Part shown: piece after piece, positions 55,047 through 64,000 of the stretch
How positions within the stretch are numbered: position 1 is the stretch's first letter
Layout: each line of letters opens with the position of its first letter
Source of the DNA: Mesobacterium_A sp034670065
GTDB lineage: Bacteria; Pseudomonadota; Alphaproteobacteria; Rhodobacterales; Rhodobacteraceae
NCBI GenBank assembly: GCA_034670065.1
Contig: JAXMOG010000003.1
Span: 62,001 to 126,000, forward strand
Length of the DNA stretch: 64,000 nucleotides
Reading direction: 5' to 3'
Program-made: the position numbers and the translations under genes
Notes under the pieces: model-generated
Told to the model about the DNA's origin: nothing
The model's database searches: none
Seen by the model: only the letters and a program-made list of their open reading frames with translations

Positions 55047-55415
55047 ATGGAAAACGTCGTCCTCGTCATTCACCTGCTACTGGCTCTTTCGCTGGTCGGT
55101 ATCGTTCTGTTGCAACGCTCCGAAGGTGGTGGATTGGGCATTGGTGGCCCCGCTGGTGCAACATCTGCACGCCCTGCTATGTCGCCCATGGCGAAACTGA
55201 CATGGGTTTTGGCGATTGCGTTTATTGGCACATCCATGACGCTGACCATCTTTGCTGCGCAAAACGCATCAGGCAGCTCTGTGGTGGATCGTTTGGGCGT
55301 TGCCCCTGTCGCAGAAGAGCCTGCAACAGATGCTGCGCCGATCAACACTGACGGCTTGCTGCCGCCGCCTTCGGGTGCGGACGCAGATGCGCCATTGGTT
55401 CCGCGCGCCGATTAA
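55047..55415 (+). CDS. secG: Protein-export membrane protein SecG
   Basis: 122 residues. Two membrane helices (residues 3-22 and 53-72) around the conserved loop LLQRSEGGGLGIGG, then a Pro/Asp/Ala-rich tail. Part of the SecYEG translocon. The ATG at 55047 (MENVVLVIHLLLAL) is the family start. It lies upstream of pyrG, a common neighbourhood in Alphaproteobacteria. The 158-base spacer to pyrG contains a hairpin CGGCGCT-ttt(t)-AGCGCCG at 55516-55533 without a T-run. Confidence 0.94.
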   Translation: MENVVLVIHLLLALSLVGIVLLQRSEGGGLGIGGPAGATSARPAMSPMAKLTWVLAIAFIGTSMTLTIFAAQNASGSSVVDRLGVAPVAEEPATDAAPINTDGLLPPPSGADADAPLVPRAD

Positions 55416-55573
55416 GCCACAACAGGTTGAGGAATGCAGAAAGGCCGCAACAGCATCTTGCGGTCATCTGGACAGGCGTTCCCGAATCCCTTATAGGTCA
55501 AATCCCGTGGTGCTGCGGCGCTTTTTAGCGCCGATCGGGCAAAAAATACAATAAATTCACGGGGTTAGCGGAA

Positions 55574-57217
55574 ATGGCACGCTTTATCTTCATCACCGGT
55601 GGTGTGGTCTCTTCGCTTGGCAAGGGCTTGGCATCTGCGGCATTGGGCGCACTTTTGCAGGCTCGGGGCTTTTCGGTCCGCTTGCGAAAGCTGGATCCTT
55701 ACTTGAATGTTGACCCCGGCACGATGAGCCCGTTTGAGCATGGCGAAGTGTTTGTCACCGATGACGGCGCCGAAACAGATTTGGATCTTGGCCACTATGA
55801 ACGCTTTACCGGCGTCCCGGCCCGCAAAACCGATTCCATTTCCTCGGGGCGCATCTATACCAACGTTCTAGAGAAAGAGCGCCGCGGCGATTACCTTGGC
55901 AAAACGATCCAGGTGATCCCCCATGTGACCAATGAAATCAAAGACTTCATTCGCATTGGCGAAGATGAGGTGGATTTCATGCTATGTGAGATCGGCGGAA
56001 CCGTCGGCGATATCGAGGGGTTGCCCTTCTTCGAAGCGATCCGCCAGTTCGCCCAAGACAAACCGCGTGGCCAGTGTATCTTTATGCACCTGACGCTGCT
56101 GCCGTTCATCAAAGCTTCTGGCGAGCTGAAAACAAAGCCCACCCAGCACTCTGTCAAAGAGCTTCGTTCTATTGGGTTGGCCCCCGACATTCTGGTTTGC
56201 CGGTCCGAGGGACCGATTCCCAAAAAAGAACGGGAAAAGCTGGCTTTGTTCTGCAACGTGCGCCCCGACAGCGTGATTGCTGCGCAGGACTTGAAGTCAA
56301 TCTACGAAGCCCCGCTGGCCTATCACCGCGAAGGGCTGGATCAGGCGGTGCTGGATGCGTTCCAGATCACCCCTGCCCCCAAACCCAACCTCGCCAAATG
56401 GGAAGATGTTGCAGACCGCATCTATAATCCCGAAGGTGAAGTCAAAGTCGCCATCGTTGGCAAATACACCCAGCTGGAAGACGCGTATAAATCCATCGCC
56501 GAAGCACTGACCCACGGCGGAATGGCCAACCGGGTGAAAGTCTCGGTGGAATGGGTAGACGCCGAAACCTTCGATCGCGAAGATCCGGCCCCCTATCTGG
56601 AAGGGTTCAATGCCATTCTGGTGCCCGGCGGGTTTGGCGAACGCGGCACCGAAGGCAAGATCAAGGCGGCGCAATTCGCCCGTGAACGCAAAGTGCCCTA
56701 TCTGGGCATCTGTCTGGGCATGCAAATGGCGGTGATCGAAGCCGCGCGCAATGTCGCCGGCCTGACACGCGCCGGATCGGAAGAGTTTGATCACGAAGCA
56801 GGCCAGAAACGGTTTGAACCGGTTGTCTATCACCTGAAGGAATGGGTGCAGGGCAACGAAAAGGTCAACCGCCGGGTGGATGATGACAAAGGCGGCACCA
56901 TGCGTCTGGGCGCCTATGACGCTGTGCTGACCGACGGTTCGCGCGTGGCCACAGCCTATGGCAAAACCGCCATCGACGAACGGCACCGCCATCGCTACGA
57001 GGTGGACGTAAGCTACCGTGAGGCCCTGGAAAAGGCGGGTCTGTGCTTCTCAGGCATGTCCCCTGATGGCCGCCTACCCGAAATCGTCGAGTGGAAAGAC
57101 CACCCGTGGTTCATCGGGGTGCAGTTCCACCCCGAACTGAAATCGAAACCATTCGATCCGCATCCCCTGTTCAAAGACTTTGTCCGGGCGGCAAAGGAAA
57201 TGTCTCGGTTGGTTTGA
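55574..57217 (+). CDS. pyrG: CTP synthase
   Basis: 547 residues. Aminates UTP to CTP with glutamine and ATP. N-terminal synthase domain begins ARFIFITGGVVSSLGKGL and includes SVKELRSIGLAPDILVCRS; the C-terminal amidotransferase has GGFGERGTEGK, nucleophile Cys in LGICLGMQMAV and QFHPELKSKP. Full length, with both domains complete. Confidence 0.98.
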   Translation: MARFIFITGGVVSSLGKGLASAALGALLQARGFSVRLRKLDPYLNVDPGTMSPFEHGEVFVTDDGAETDLDLGHYERFTGVPARKTDSISSGRIYTNVLEKERRGDYLGKTIQVIPHVTNEIKDFIRIGEDEVDFMLCEIGGTVGDIEGLPFFEAIRQFAQDKPRGQCIFMHLTLLPFIKASGELKTKPTQHSVKELRSIGLAPDILVCRSEGPIPKKEREKLALFCNVRPDSVIAAQDLKSIYEAPLAYHREGLDQAVLDAFQITPAPKPNLAKWEDVADRIYNPEGEVKVAIVGKYTQLEDAYKSIAEALTHGGMANRVKVSVEWVDAETFDREDPAPYLEGFNAILVPGGFGERGTEGKIKAAQFARERKVPYLGICLGMQMAVIEAARNVAGLTRAGSEEFDHEAGQKRFEPVVYHLKEWVQGNEKVNRRVDDDKGGTMRLGAYDAVLTDGSRVATAYGKTAIDERHRHRYEVDVSYREALEKAGLCFSGMSPDGRLPEIVEWKDHPWFIGVQFHPELKSKPFDPHPLFKDFVRAAKEMSRLV

Positions 57218-57383
57218 GAACCGGGTCAGCATTGCCTCGGTCAGAAACAATCTCTCCACCATTGGGGTTTTGTTTCCGATTACAGGACAAGCACAGCCAT
57301 AAGTAGACAAAATTCAATTAATAGGTGAATTTCCGTTTTGTTAACCTTGGTTAACGAATCCATTTTCGGAAGGAAATTTCACT

Positions 57384-57569
57384 TTGAAAAATTGTCTATG
57401 TGCCGCTTTTGTTGCGGCAATCTGCGCCTCCTCAATTTCTGCTGCGCCATTTGCCCCGGTTGGAACAAGCATGGGGACGGACACCGTTTCCCACGGCGGT
57501 GGATGCCGCAAAGACTCGCCTCCCGGACAATGTTGCCACGCTGGGTCTAAACCCTTGCATTGTCATTAA
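57384..57569 (+). CDS. Small secreted Cys/Gly/His-rich peptide (TTG start)
   Basis: 61 residues. A TTG start with a strong ribosome-binding site (GGAAGGAAA, seven bases upstream) begins a clean signal peptide (NCLCAAFVAAICASSISAA). The mature part is about 40 residues with SHGGGCRKDSPPGQCCHAGS and a His-Cys-His end. Similar tiny exported peptides with Gly/Pro/Cys repeats occur in Rhodobacterales; none has a known role. Four mature cysteines could form disulfides or bind metal. Confidence 0.6.
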   Translation: MKNCLCAAFVAAICASSISAAPFAPVGTSMGTDTVSHGGGCRKDSPPGQCCHAGSKPLHCH

Positions 57570-57737
57570 TCACTGGGCGGGCGTACACGTTAATGCGTGC
57601 GTCCGCCCTTTCCACGGTATCTGGTGAAGACCCGCTGGGCCAAAAAGACCGCGCACCTCATGCGCCTGCTGTACTGGCCCAAAGAAAACCATCCTTCGCT
57701 GCATTGACGGCACGCATGGGCGGTCCATACTGCGCCA

Positions 57738-58430
57738 ATGCGCCTTGCCCTCGTCTTTGCCCTGCTGACCACCGCCGCTTCGGCGCAATCGGTTGTGCCT
57801 GTCCCCTATGATGACCTGCTGCCGCTGGCCCCTAACCTTGTTACCTTCGACAGGTTGCCCTCCAAACCTTTCCCCGGATACAGCTTTGACCACGGCATCG
57901 CCTTTCCCGGTGGCCGGTTGGGAGAGCGGTTGACCGGCCAGACGCTGGGCACAATCACCCCACATGACGGCGGTCCGCATGATGTTTTGATCAATGCGCC
58001 AGCCTTGCCCCTTTCGATTGCCTCAGCCGCGCCGGGCGAAGGTGTGTCCCTGTCACTGCATCGCGCCTATGGCTCTATGGCGCTGTATCCCTTGGGCCCG
58101 CTGAAACAACCGCACCCGCAAGCGCGCGGCGAAGGGGCCGTGGCCATTGTCTTTCAGCGCGATGTTTGTGCGATGGGGCTGTTGGTGCATACGCAATACA
58201 CCAATGCATTGGGGTTAAATGCCGGGCATCGTGGGGATGTCACGCTTACCCTATATGCGCGTGATGGAGTGGTTCTGAGCCTACAGCACCTGACCCCACC
58301 CGAAGGGGTTTCGGGCATCGCTGTTTTTGATCCCACCGCAAGGATCGCAGCTGCAACAATTGAAAACGCTGATCCCGGTGGGATATCGATGGATGATCTG
58401 CGCTTTGGTTGCCCCGCCCTGACCGGTTGA
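57738..58430 (+). CDS. Secreted protein of unknown function
   Basis: 230 residues. Signal peptide MRLALVFALLTTAASAQS. The body is a beta-rich domain: FDRLPSKPFPGYSFDHGIAF, GPHDVLINAPALPLS and a C-terminal GISMDDLRFG, the style of choice-of-anchor domains in exported proteins. It has no PEP-CTERM tail. Two cysteines (RDVCAMG and GCPALTG). Stands alone, plus strand, upstream of the flavoprotein. Confidence 0.8.
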   Translation: MRLALVFALLTTAASAQSVVPVPYDDLLPLAPNLVTFDRLPSKPFPGYSFDHGIAFPGGRLGERLTGQTLGTITPHDGGPHDVLINAPALPLSIASAAPGEGVSLSLHRAYGSMALYPLGPLKQPHPQARGEGAVAIVFQRDVCAMGLLVHTQYTNALGLNAGHRGDVTLTLYARDGVVLSLQHLTPPEGVSGIAVFDPTARIAAATIENADPGGISMDDLRFGCPALTG

Positions 58431-58500
58431 ACCACGACCAACCCAAACCGTGCATAGATCGGGCCTTGCGCCCGCCTGCGTTCCGCGCCACACCGCGCCC

Positions 58501-59673
58501 ATGCATCTGCGTTGTTTGATCCTTGGCGCCGGGGCCGCAGGCCTGATGGCGGCCGCCCACACCGGGCCCGATACGCTGGTCATTGACCATGCCAAGGCGC
58601 CGGGCGAAAAAATCCGTATCTCGGGCGGCGGTCGCTGCAATTTCACCAATATGTATGTTGAACCGCAGGCCTTTCTGGGTGCCAATCCGCATTTCCATAA
58701 ATCCGCCCTGGCCCGATACACTCAATGGGATTTTCTGGACCTCGTTCAACGCCACAAGATCGCGTGGCACGAAAAGACTCTGGGGCAATTATTCTGCGAT
58801 AACTCCGCCAAGGATATCATCGCCATGCTGTTGGCAGAGGCGCAACAGGCAGACCTGTGGTTACAGACCAGCCTGATCGAACTAAGCCACGACGGCAGCC
58901 GGTTCACAGCCGCACTGTCACGCAATGGCGCGCGCCGCACAGTCACTGCCGACCACGTTATTGTGGCGACGGGTGGCAAATCCATCCCCAAGATGGGTTC
59001 TACCGGTCTGGCCTACGATATTGCCCGCCAGTTCGGACTTGGCGTTACCGAAACGCGCCCCGGTTTGGTGCCGTTCACCTTTCCCGATGGGCGTTTCAAG
59101 CCGCTGGCTGGGGTGGCCACCCCGGTACGTGCCATGGCGGATGGCCCAGCGTTCGACGAAGCTTTGCTGTTCACGCATCGCGGCCTATCGGGCCCGGCCA
59201 TGCTGCAAATCTCAAACTATTGGCACGAAGGGCAGGACATTACGGTTAATCTGCTGCCGGATACCGATGTGAAAGAGACCCTGTCCCAAGCCCGCCACAC
59301 CCATGGCCGCCAGAACCTGACCACCGAACTGGCCCGCCACGTGCCAGACCGGCTGGTGCAATATCTGGCCACGTTTCTGGACCTGACAGGTAACTGCGGT
59401 GATCTGTCTGACGCCCGCATCGCCGCGCTGACCGACGGACTGCAGCGCTGGCAGATCACGCCACAAGGCACCGAAGGCTACCGCACAGCCGAAGTCACAC
59501 TGGGCGGTATCGACACCCAAGGGCTGGACAGCAAGACGATGATGGCGAAATCCGTGCCCGGATTGTATTTCATCGGCGAGAGCGTGGATGTCACAGGATG
59601 GCTGGGCGGATATAACTTTCAGTGGGCCTGGTCCTCTGCCATGGCCGCAGCCCGCGCCATAGCGGCGCAATAA
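58501..59673 (+). CDS. BaiN/HI0933-family flavoprotein
   Basis: 390 residues. FAD site CLILGAGAAGLMAAAHT, the KIRISGGGRCNFTN signature that identifies the family, ATGGKSIPKMGSTG and the C-terminal FIGESVDVTGWLGGYNFQWAW. Members are predicted NAD(P)/FAD oxidoreductases; most substrates are unknown. The ATG at 58501 is chosen; the frame is open to 58450. Confidence 0.93.
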   Translation: MHLRCLILGAGAAGLMAAAHTGPDTLVIDHAKAPGEKIRISGGGRCNFTNMYVEPQAFLGANPHFHKSALARYTQWDFLDLVQRHKIAWHEKTLGQLFCDNSAKDIIAMLLAEAQQADLWLQTSLIELSHDGSRFTAALSRNGARRTVTADHVIVATGGKSIPKMGSTGLAYDIARQFGLGVTETRPGLVPFTFPDGRFKPLAGVATPVRAMADGPAFDEALLFTHRGLSGPAMLQISNYWHEGQDITVNLLPDTDVKETLSQARHTHGRQNLTTELARHVPDRLVQYLATFLDLTGNCGDLSDARIAALTDGLQRWQITPQGTEGYRTAEVTLGGIDTQGLDSKTMMAKSVPGLYFIGESVDVTGWLGGYNFQWAWSSAMAAARAIAAQ

Positions 59674-59785
59674 CCGCCTGAATTCGTAGCAGCCGCTCCG
59701 CCGGTGCCCGAAACATTGCGCTGTGTCATTGTCCGTTCCAGCGCCGTGCCGCAGACTCAGGCAGGTACAATCCAAGGGGCGGATC

Positions 59786-60718
59786 ATGAAAGTTGGAATC
59801 GTTGGCGCAGGCATGGTGGGCAGCGCAGCCGGTTATGCACTGGCCCTGAATGGCACAGCAACACGGTTGGTGTTTGTGGACATGAACGCCGATCTGGCCG
59901 CCGCACAGGCCCAAGACATCGCCCATGCCGTGCCTTTCGCCTCAACAACCATTGTCGAAGCTGGCGGCTACGCTGATTTGGCCGGTGCCGGGGTTGTGAT
60001 TCTGGCCGCAGGTGTGGGCCAGAAACCCGGCGAGTCACGGCTGGATCTGTTGTCTCGCAACGCCGAGGTCTTTCGTCAGGTCATTGATCAGGTCCTCACC
60101 TATGCGCCCGATACCATCCTTCTGGTGGCCACCAACCCTGTCGATATCATGACACAGATCAGCGTTGCCCTGTCAGGCCTGCCCCCCGCCCGCGTGATCG
60201 GGTCAGGTACAGTCCTGGACACCGCCCGGTTCCGCAGTCTGCTTGGGGCCCATCTGGGCATCTCACCACGTTCTGTTCACGCCTACGTGCTGGGCGAACA
60301 TGGAGACAGCGAAGTTCTGGCCTGGTCAAACGCCCGCGCGGGTTCGGTCCCCTTGCTCAGCTTTGCAGCCCAGATCGGGGCGCCCATCACCGATTCTGTC
60401 CGCAATCGGATCGACGATGGCGTGCGCAACGCCGCCTACACAATCATCCGCGGCAAGGGTGCTACGTGGTATGGCATCGGCGCAGGTTTGGCCCGCATCA
60501 CTGCCGCCATCGTCCGGGATGAACAGACAGTACTCTCAGTCTCATGCGTCACCAATGCCATCACCGGGGCCCCCGCAACGGCACTATCCCTGCCTCGAAT
60601 AGTCGCCGCGTCCGGCGTGACGGCGGAATTGATGCCGGAACTGACAGAGGTGGAAACCAAAGCACTACAAAAGAGCGCGCATTTGTTAAACGAAACGGCA
60701 GACGCCATTGGCCATTAA
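59786..60718 (+). CDS. ldh: L-lactate dehydrogenase
   Basis: 310 residues. Rossmann motif VGIVGAGMVGSAAGY with D32 in VFVDMN (NAD), substrate residues Q79 and R85 in GQKPGESRLDLL (Gln at the specificity position favours lactate over malate), and catalytic H172 in GEHGDSE. AAGGGGCGGATC precedes the ATG. Allosteric control cannot be judged. Convergent with the murD gene; no lactate permease nearby. Confidence 0.9.
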   Translation: MKVGIVGAGMVGSAAGYALALNGTATRLVFVDMNADLAAAQAQDIAHAVPFASTTIVEAGGYADLAGAGVVILAAGVGQKPGESRLDLLSRNAEVFRQVIDQVLTYAPDTILLVATNPVDIMTQISVALSGLPPARVIGSGTVLDTARFRSLLGAHLGISPRSVHAYVLGEHGDSEVLAWSNARAGSVPLLSFAAQIGAPITDSVRNRIDDGVRNAAYTIIRGKGATWYGIGAGLARITAAIVRDEQTVLSVSCVTNAITGAPATALSLPRIVAASGVTAELMPELTEVETKALQKSAHLLNETADAIGH

Positions 60719-60779
60719 CACAGCCCAGCGCAACACTCATCGCCGGGCTTGGCAATAAACCTCAGGCCGCTGCGCGCTT

Positions 60780-62180
60780 TCAGGCCAACCCGGCGCTCAC
60801 ACAGGCCATGAAATCCTCACCGCGCTGTTCGAAGTTGTCGTATTGATCAAAACTCGCTGCGGCCGGTGCCAACAGCACAACCTCACCCGGCTCCGCATCC
60901 GCCATCGCCCTTTGAACCGCACGGGCCATGGTTGTGCAGATTTCAGCGTCAATTCCTGGAATCGCCATAGAGAATTCCGCCGCCTCTCGCCCAATCACAT
61001 AGGCTTTCACCACATGCGGCAACCCGTCGGTCAAACGATCCAGCCCGCCCTCTTTCATCAGGCCACCGCAAACCCAGCGCACCTTGTCGAAGGCTTGCAA
61101 CGCCTTCAGCGCGCTGTCGACATTGGTGGCCTTGGAATCATTGACGTAAGTGACCCCATCCGCTGCGGCCACGATTTGACTGCGATGCGGCAAACCCGAA
61201 AATGTCTTCAGCGCCGCTTCGATCTGCTTGGGCGGCACCCCCAAGGACCGTGCAGCCCCATAGGCCGCACAAGCGTTCTGATGGTTATGCGCCCCCGGCA
61301 ATCCCGCGATACTGCGCAGATCGATCGACGCAACCTGCCGCCCCTTACGCCACTCACTCAGGAAACCTTTGCGCACAAACACCAACCAACCCGGCCCGCT
61401 CAGCTTGGTGCCCGACGACACACGGATCACCCGGTCATCGGCCGCCCCTTCAGCCAATTGCCCCGCCAGAAACTGCCCCTCGGCCTCATCCACACCAATC
61501 ACCGCGCGGTCCGGACCACCTTCGGCAAACAGACGCCGCTTGGCCGCAAAATACCCCCCCAAGCCCCCATGCCGGTCCAGATGATCCGGGGTCAGATTGG
61601 TAAACACCGCCACATCCGGCGTCAGGGCCCGCGCCAATTCCGTCTGATAGCTCGACAGCTCCAACACAACCACGCCACCATCCAGCGGCGGATCAATATC
61701 CAAAACCCCGCGCCCGATATTTCCGGCCAATTGGCTGTCACGCCCAACGCTCTGCAAAATATGATGAATCAATGCGGAAGTGGTTGATTTGCCATTCGAA
61801 CCGGTCACCGCCACCACGCGCGGCGGACTGTCAAAATCAATCCAATCGCCCGTCCCGAAGGACCGGAAAAACAGCCCGATGTCATTGTCAACGGCAACAC
61901 CCGCCGCTTGGGCCGCCACAACCACCGGGTTGGGCGCCGGGTACAAATGCGGAATGCCGGGGCTCACAATCAGTCGGACCACATCGTCAAAGGCCCCGCC
62001 GCGCAACAAATCGCGGCACGTAAACCCTTCCGCTTCGGCCTGCTCGCGCGCTGCCGGGTTGTCATCCCAACACAGCGCTTCTGCCCCGCCAGACCGCAAA
62101 GCACGCGCCGCCGAAAGACCAGAGCGCCCCAGCCCCAACACCGCCACCGTCTGCCCCGTAAACCCACTCACCGGAATCAT
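60780..62180 (-). CDS. murD: UDP-N-acetylmuramoylalanine-D-glutamate ligase
   Basis: 466 residues. Adds D-glutamate to the peptidoglycan precursor. P-loop GSNGKST at 127-133, NLTPDHLDRHG and YVNDSKATNVDS are family motifs. The ATG at 62180 with AAAGGCAGGG upstream is chosen; the frame continues to 62330 without similarity. It is separated from mraY by 228 bases in which I see no gene. Confidence 0.96.
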   Translation of the reverse strand: MIPVSGFTGQTVAVLGLGRSGLSAARALRSGGAEALCWDDNPAAREQAEAEGFTCRDLLRGGAFDDVVRLIVSPGIPHLYPAPNPVVVAAQAAGVAVDNDIGLFFRSFGTGDWIDFDSPPRVVAVTGSNGKSTTSALIHHILQSVGRDSQLAGNIGRGVLDIDPPLDGGVVVLELSSYQTELARALTPDVAVFTNLTPDHLDRHGGLGGYFAAKRRLFAEGGPDRAVIGVDEAEGQFLAGQLAEGAADDRVIRVSSGTKLSGPGWLVFVRKGFLSEWRKGRQVASIDLRSIAGLPGAHNHQNACAAYGAARSLGVPPKQIEAALKTFSGLPHRSQIVAAADGVTYVNDSKATNVDSALKALQAFDKVRWVCGGLMKEGGLDRLTDGLPHVVKAYVIGREAAEFSMAIPGIDAEICTTMARAVQRAMADAEPGEVVLLAPAAASFDQYDNFEQRGEDFMACVSAGLA

Positions 62181-62408
62181 CGCGTCACCCTGCCTTTGTA
62201 CCTTCGTATTTGGCGGCTCCTCAAAGCCCCCCATTAGGCGCGCAAGTTCACAGTCTTGCAATGCAACCCTGAATTCTTCTCTTAAAAATACGCAAACTTT
62301 CTGGCAGCTCCAAACGCGCAGCCCCGGCATAACGCATCACAGTCCCATCTGTCGCTGATATAACAGGCATCCAATCCATCAGCGCGGCGAATGACACGCA
62401 TTGCTGAT

Positions 62409-63491
62409 CTACCGGACTTTCAGTGTCGCCAAACCGATCATCGCCAGAATCAAAGAGATGATCCAGAAACGGATCACAATCTGCGGCTCCGCCCAACCCT
62501 TCTTTTCATAGTGGTGATGAATGGGCGCCATTAAAAACACCCGTTTGCCCGTCCGCTTGAAGTAAGCCACCTGAATAATCACCGACAGCGCTTCAACCAC
62601 AAACAACCCGCCGACAATCGCCAGCACGATCTCATGTTTGGTGACCACCGCAATCGCGCCCAAGGCACCGCCCAATGCCAAAGAACCTGTATCGCCCATA
62701 AACACTGCTGCGGGCGGGGCATTGTACCACAAAAAGCCAAGCCCTCCGCCAATCAAACCGGCGACAAATACCAGAATTTCCCCTGTCCCTTCGACATAGT
62801 GAACATCCAGATAATTGGCGAAAATCGTGTTCCCAACGAAATACGCAATCAGCCCCAGCGTACCCGCCGCAATCATCACCGGCATAATCGCCAGCCCGTC
62901 CAGCCCATCGGTCAGGTTCACAGCATTCGCCGACCCAACAATGACAACGATCGCAAATGGCACAAAGAAGACGCCCAGATTGATCAACGTGTCTTTGAAC
63001 ACCGGCAGCGCCAATTGGTTGGCCAGTTCCGCTGGGTGAAACGCCGCCGCCCAATAGCCCGCGATCGCAGCGATCACGAACCCCAAGATCAGGCGCACAC
63101 GGCCAGAGACCCCCTTGGAGTTTTGTTTGGACACTTTCGCATAGTCATCGGCAAAGCCGATCATCGCATAAGACAATGTAACGAATATCAAAATCCAAAC
63201 GAACGGGTTGTCCATACGCGCCCATAGCAAGGTCGCGGTCATCAATGCGCCAACAATCAACAGCCCGCCCATTGTGGGCGTACCTGCCTTGACGAAATGT
63301 CCTTCGGGGCCGTCATCGCGGATCGGTTGACCTTTGCCCTGACGCTTGCGCAACACGTTGATCAGCGGTTGACCAAACAGAAAACCAAAAATCAACGCCG
63401 TCAGAAACGCGCCCCCGGCGCGGAAGGTGATATAGCGAAACAAATTGTAAAAGTCGCCGCCATCCGACAGCTCTGTCAGCCAGAACAACAT
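62409..63491 (-). CDS. mraY: Phospho-N-acetylmuramoyl-pentapeptide transferase
   Basis: 360 residues with ten hydrophobic helices. Transfers phospho-MurNAc-pentapeptide to undecaprenyl phosphate, making lipid I. GTPTMGGLLI, FADDYAKVSKQNSKGVSG with the catalytic Asp pair, NAVNLTDGLDGLA and FMAPIHHHYEKKGW are signatures. It starts three bases after the murF stop, so the two are an operon. Confidence 0.98.
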   Translation of the reverse strand: MLFWLTELSDGGDFYNLFRYITFRAGGAFLTALIFGFLFGQPLINVLRKRQGKGQPIRDDGPEGHFVKAGTPTMGGLLIVGALMTATLLWARMDNPFVWILIFVTLSYAMIGFADDYAKVSKQNSKGVSGRVRLILGFVIAAIAGYWAAAFHPAELANQLALPVFKDTLINLGVFFVPFAIVVIVGSANAVNLTDGLDGLAIMPVMIAAGTLGLIAYFVGNTIFANYLDVHYVEGTGEILVFVAGLIGGGLGFLWYNAPPAAVFMGDTGSLALGGALGAIAVVTKHEIVLAIVGGLFVVEALSVIIQVAYFKRTGKRVFLMAPIHHHYEKKGWAEPQIVIRFWIISLILAMIGLATLKVR

Positions 63492-63494
63492 GGC

Positions 63495-64000
63495 TTATTC
63501 CTCTTCCGGGACCAAACTGGAGCGGCCTTGGCCCATTTTGCGTATAGCGTCAACCACGCGGGACAGGTGTAAAGAGTTTGACCCCTTCACCAACACCACA
63601 TCCCCCGCGTCCAGATCATGAGGCAACCGCTCACTCATCTCTTGCGCGGTTTTCGCGTATCGTCCTTGAATACGCTGTGGCAATGCTTCCCACAAATGGC
63701 GCATCAACGGCCCCACGCAATGCACAACGTCGATTTTCTCAATGCTCGGCAAGGCGGCAATTTCAGCATGTAGCCGCGCTTCGTCCTTGCCCAGCTCTTT
63801 CATATCGCCAAGACAGGCCACCCGCCGTCCACGCGAAATCCGCCCCATTCCATCGCGCGCCGAGGCTGCTGCCAGCACTTCTAACGCCGCGCCCAGACTG
63901 GCCGGGTTGGCATTGTAGGCATCATCGATCAGTTCCAGCGTCATTTCCGTCTCAACCGGATCCAGCTGAACGACCTGCCGCATTCCACGCCCCGCCCCAG
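63495..64000 (-). CDS. murF: UDP-N-acetylmuramoyl-tripeptide-D-alanyl-D-alanine ligase (C-terminal part)
   Basis: Partial; the 5' end is beyond the right edge. At least 168 residues of the C-terminal Mur ligase domain are present: LIDDAYNANPASLGAAL (the DAYNANP substrate motif), CLGDMKELG and LVKGSNSLHLSRVVD. It joins D-Ala-D-Ala to the muramyl tripeptide. Upstream gene of mraY in the division/cell wall cluster. Confidence 0.95.
   Translation of the reverse strand, partial: GAGRGMRQVVQLDPVETEMTLELIDDAYNANPASLGAALEVLAAASARDGMGRISRGRRVACLGDMKELGKDEARLHAEIAALPSIEKIDVVHCVGPLMRHLWEALPQRIQGRYAKTAQEMSERLPHDLDAGDVVLVKGSNSLHLSRVVDAIRKMGQGRSSLVPEEE

Noticed and set aside
55416..55573. tRNA gene between secG and pyrG
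   Set aside because: A tRNA follows secG in some bacteria, but no cloverleaf or T-loop motif could be found here.
62248..62496. Small minus-strand frame between murD and mraY
   Set aside because: It overlaps the mraY 3' end in another frame and has no recognisable feature or ribosome-binding site.

Overview
The window looks like a chromosomal segment of a marine alphaproteobacterium of the order Rhodobacterales (Roseobacter group). This rests on the protein families seen: a VPLPA-CTERM secreted protein, a giant acidic protein typical of the order, DUF2842 and DUF6524 small membrane proteins, HflK/HflC followed by a DUF2065 peptide, moaC-moeA joined to trp genes, and a GTTC-N7-GTTC LexA box. 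Calls come from reading the sequence and recalling family features; no database search was run.

Layout. 1-5300: start of a membrane-anchored protein, then tryptophan genes trpG-trpD, ung, trpC and molybdopterin genes moaC-moeA in a tight run. 5460-8000: a divergent gap gene and glpX, separated by 513 bases with LacI-type operator-like palindromes and a strong hairpin. 8450-15730: VPLPA-CTERM protein, yebC, a glutamine amidotransferase, an SLC13-type transporter, a YmdB-like phosphoesterase, 5-formyl-THF cyclo-ligase and mgtE. 15850-20210: guanine deaminase, CAP protein, 8-oxoguanine deaminase, hisN and an XRE regulator. 20480-29770: quinone reductase, YjbQ, xseA, purD, ferredoxin, an OB-fold fragment of DnaE2 behind a LexA box, a lipoprotein and a SAF-domain dehydrogenase.

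29829-38961 is an accessory island, visibly more AT-rich than its flanks. It is built of mostly single-gene units, nearly all on the minus strand, separated by copies of a dispersed direct repeat whose full form is 262 bases in two halves (120 + 142). Cargo: a CadC-like TPR regulator with a divergent alpha/beta-hydrolase, an unrecognised protein, a MarR-GNAT fusion, a Rieske-like protein that has lost its iron-sulfur ligands, a ClpP-like secreted protein, a Tat-exported phosphoesterase and a small membrane protein. The architecture resembles an integron cassette array, but no integrase and no canonical attC boxes were found. This is the main candidate for an undescribed system.

39093-64000 returns to housekeeping genes: a DegP-type protease, the 1104-residue acidic protein, thiamine pyrophosphokinase, an EamA transporter, GST-sdaA, rpiA, gor, hflK-hflC-DUF2065, purA-DUF2842, secG, pyrG, small secreted proteins, a BaiN-type flavoprotein, L-lactate dehydrogenase, and part of the division/cell wall cluster (murF-mraY-murD, minus strand) running off the right edge.
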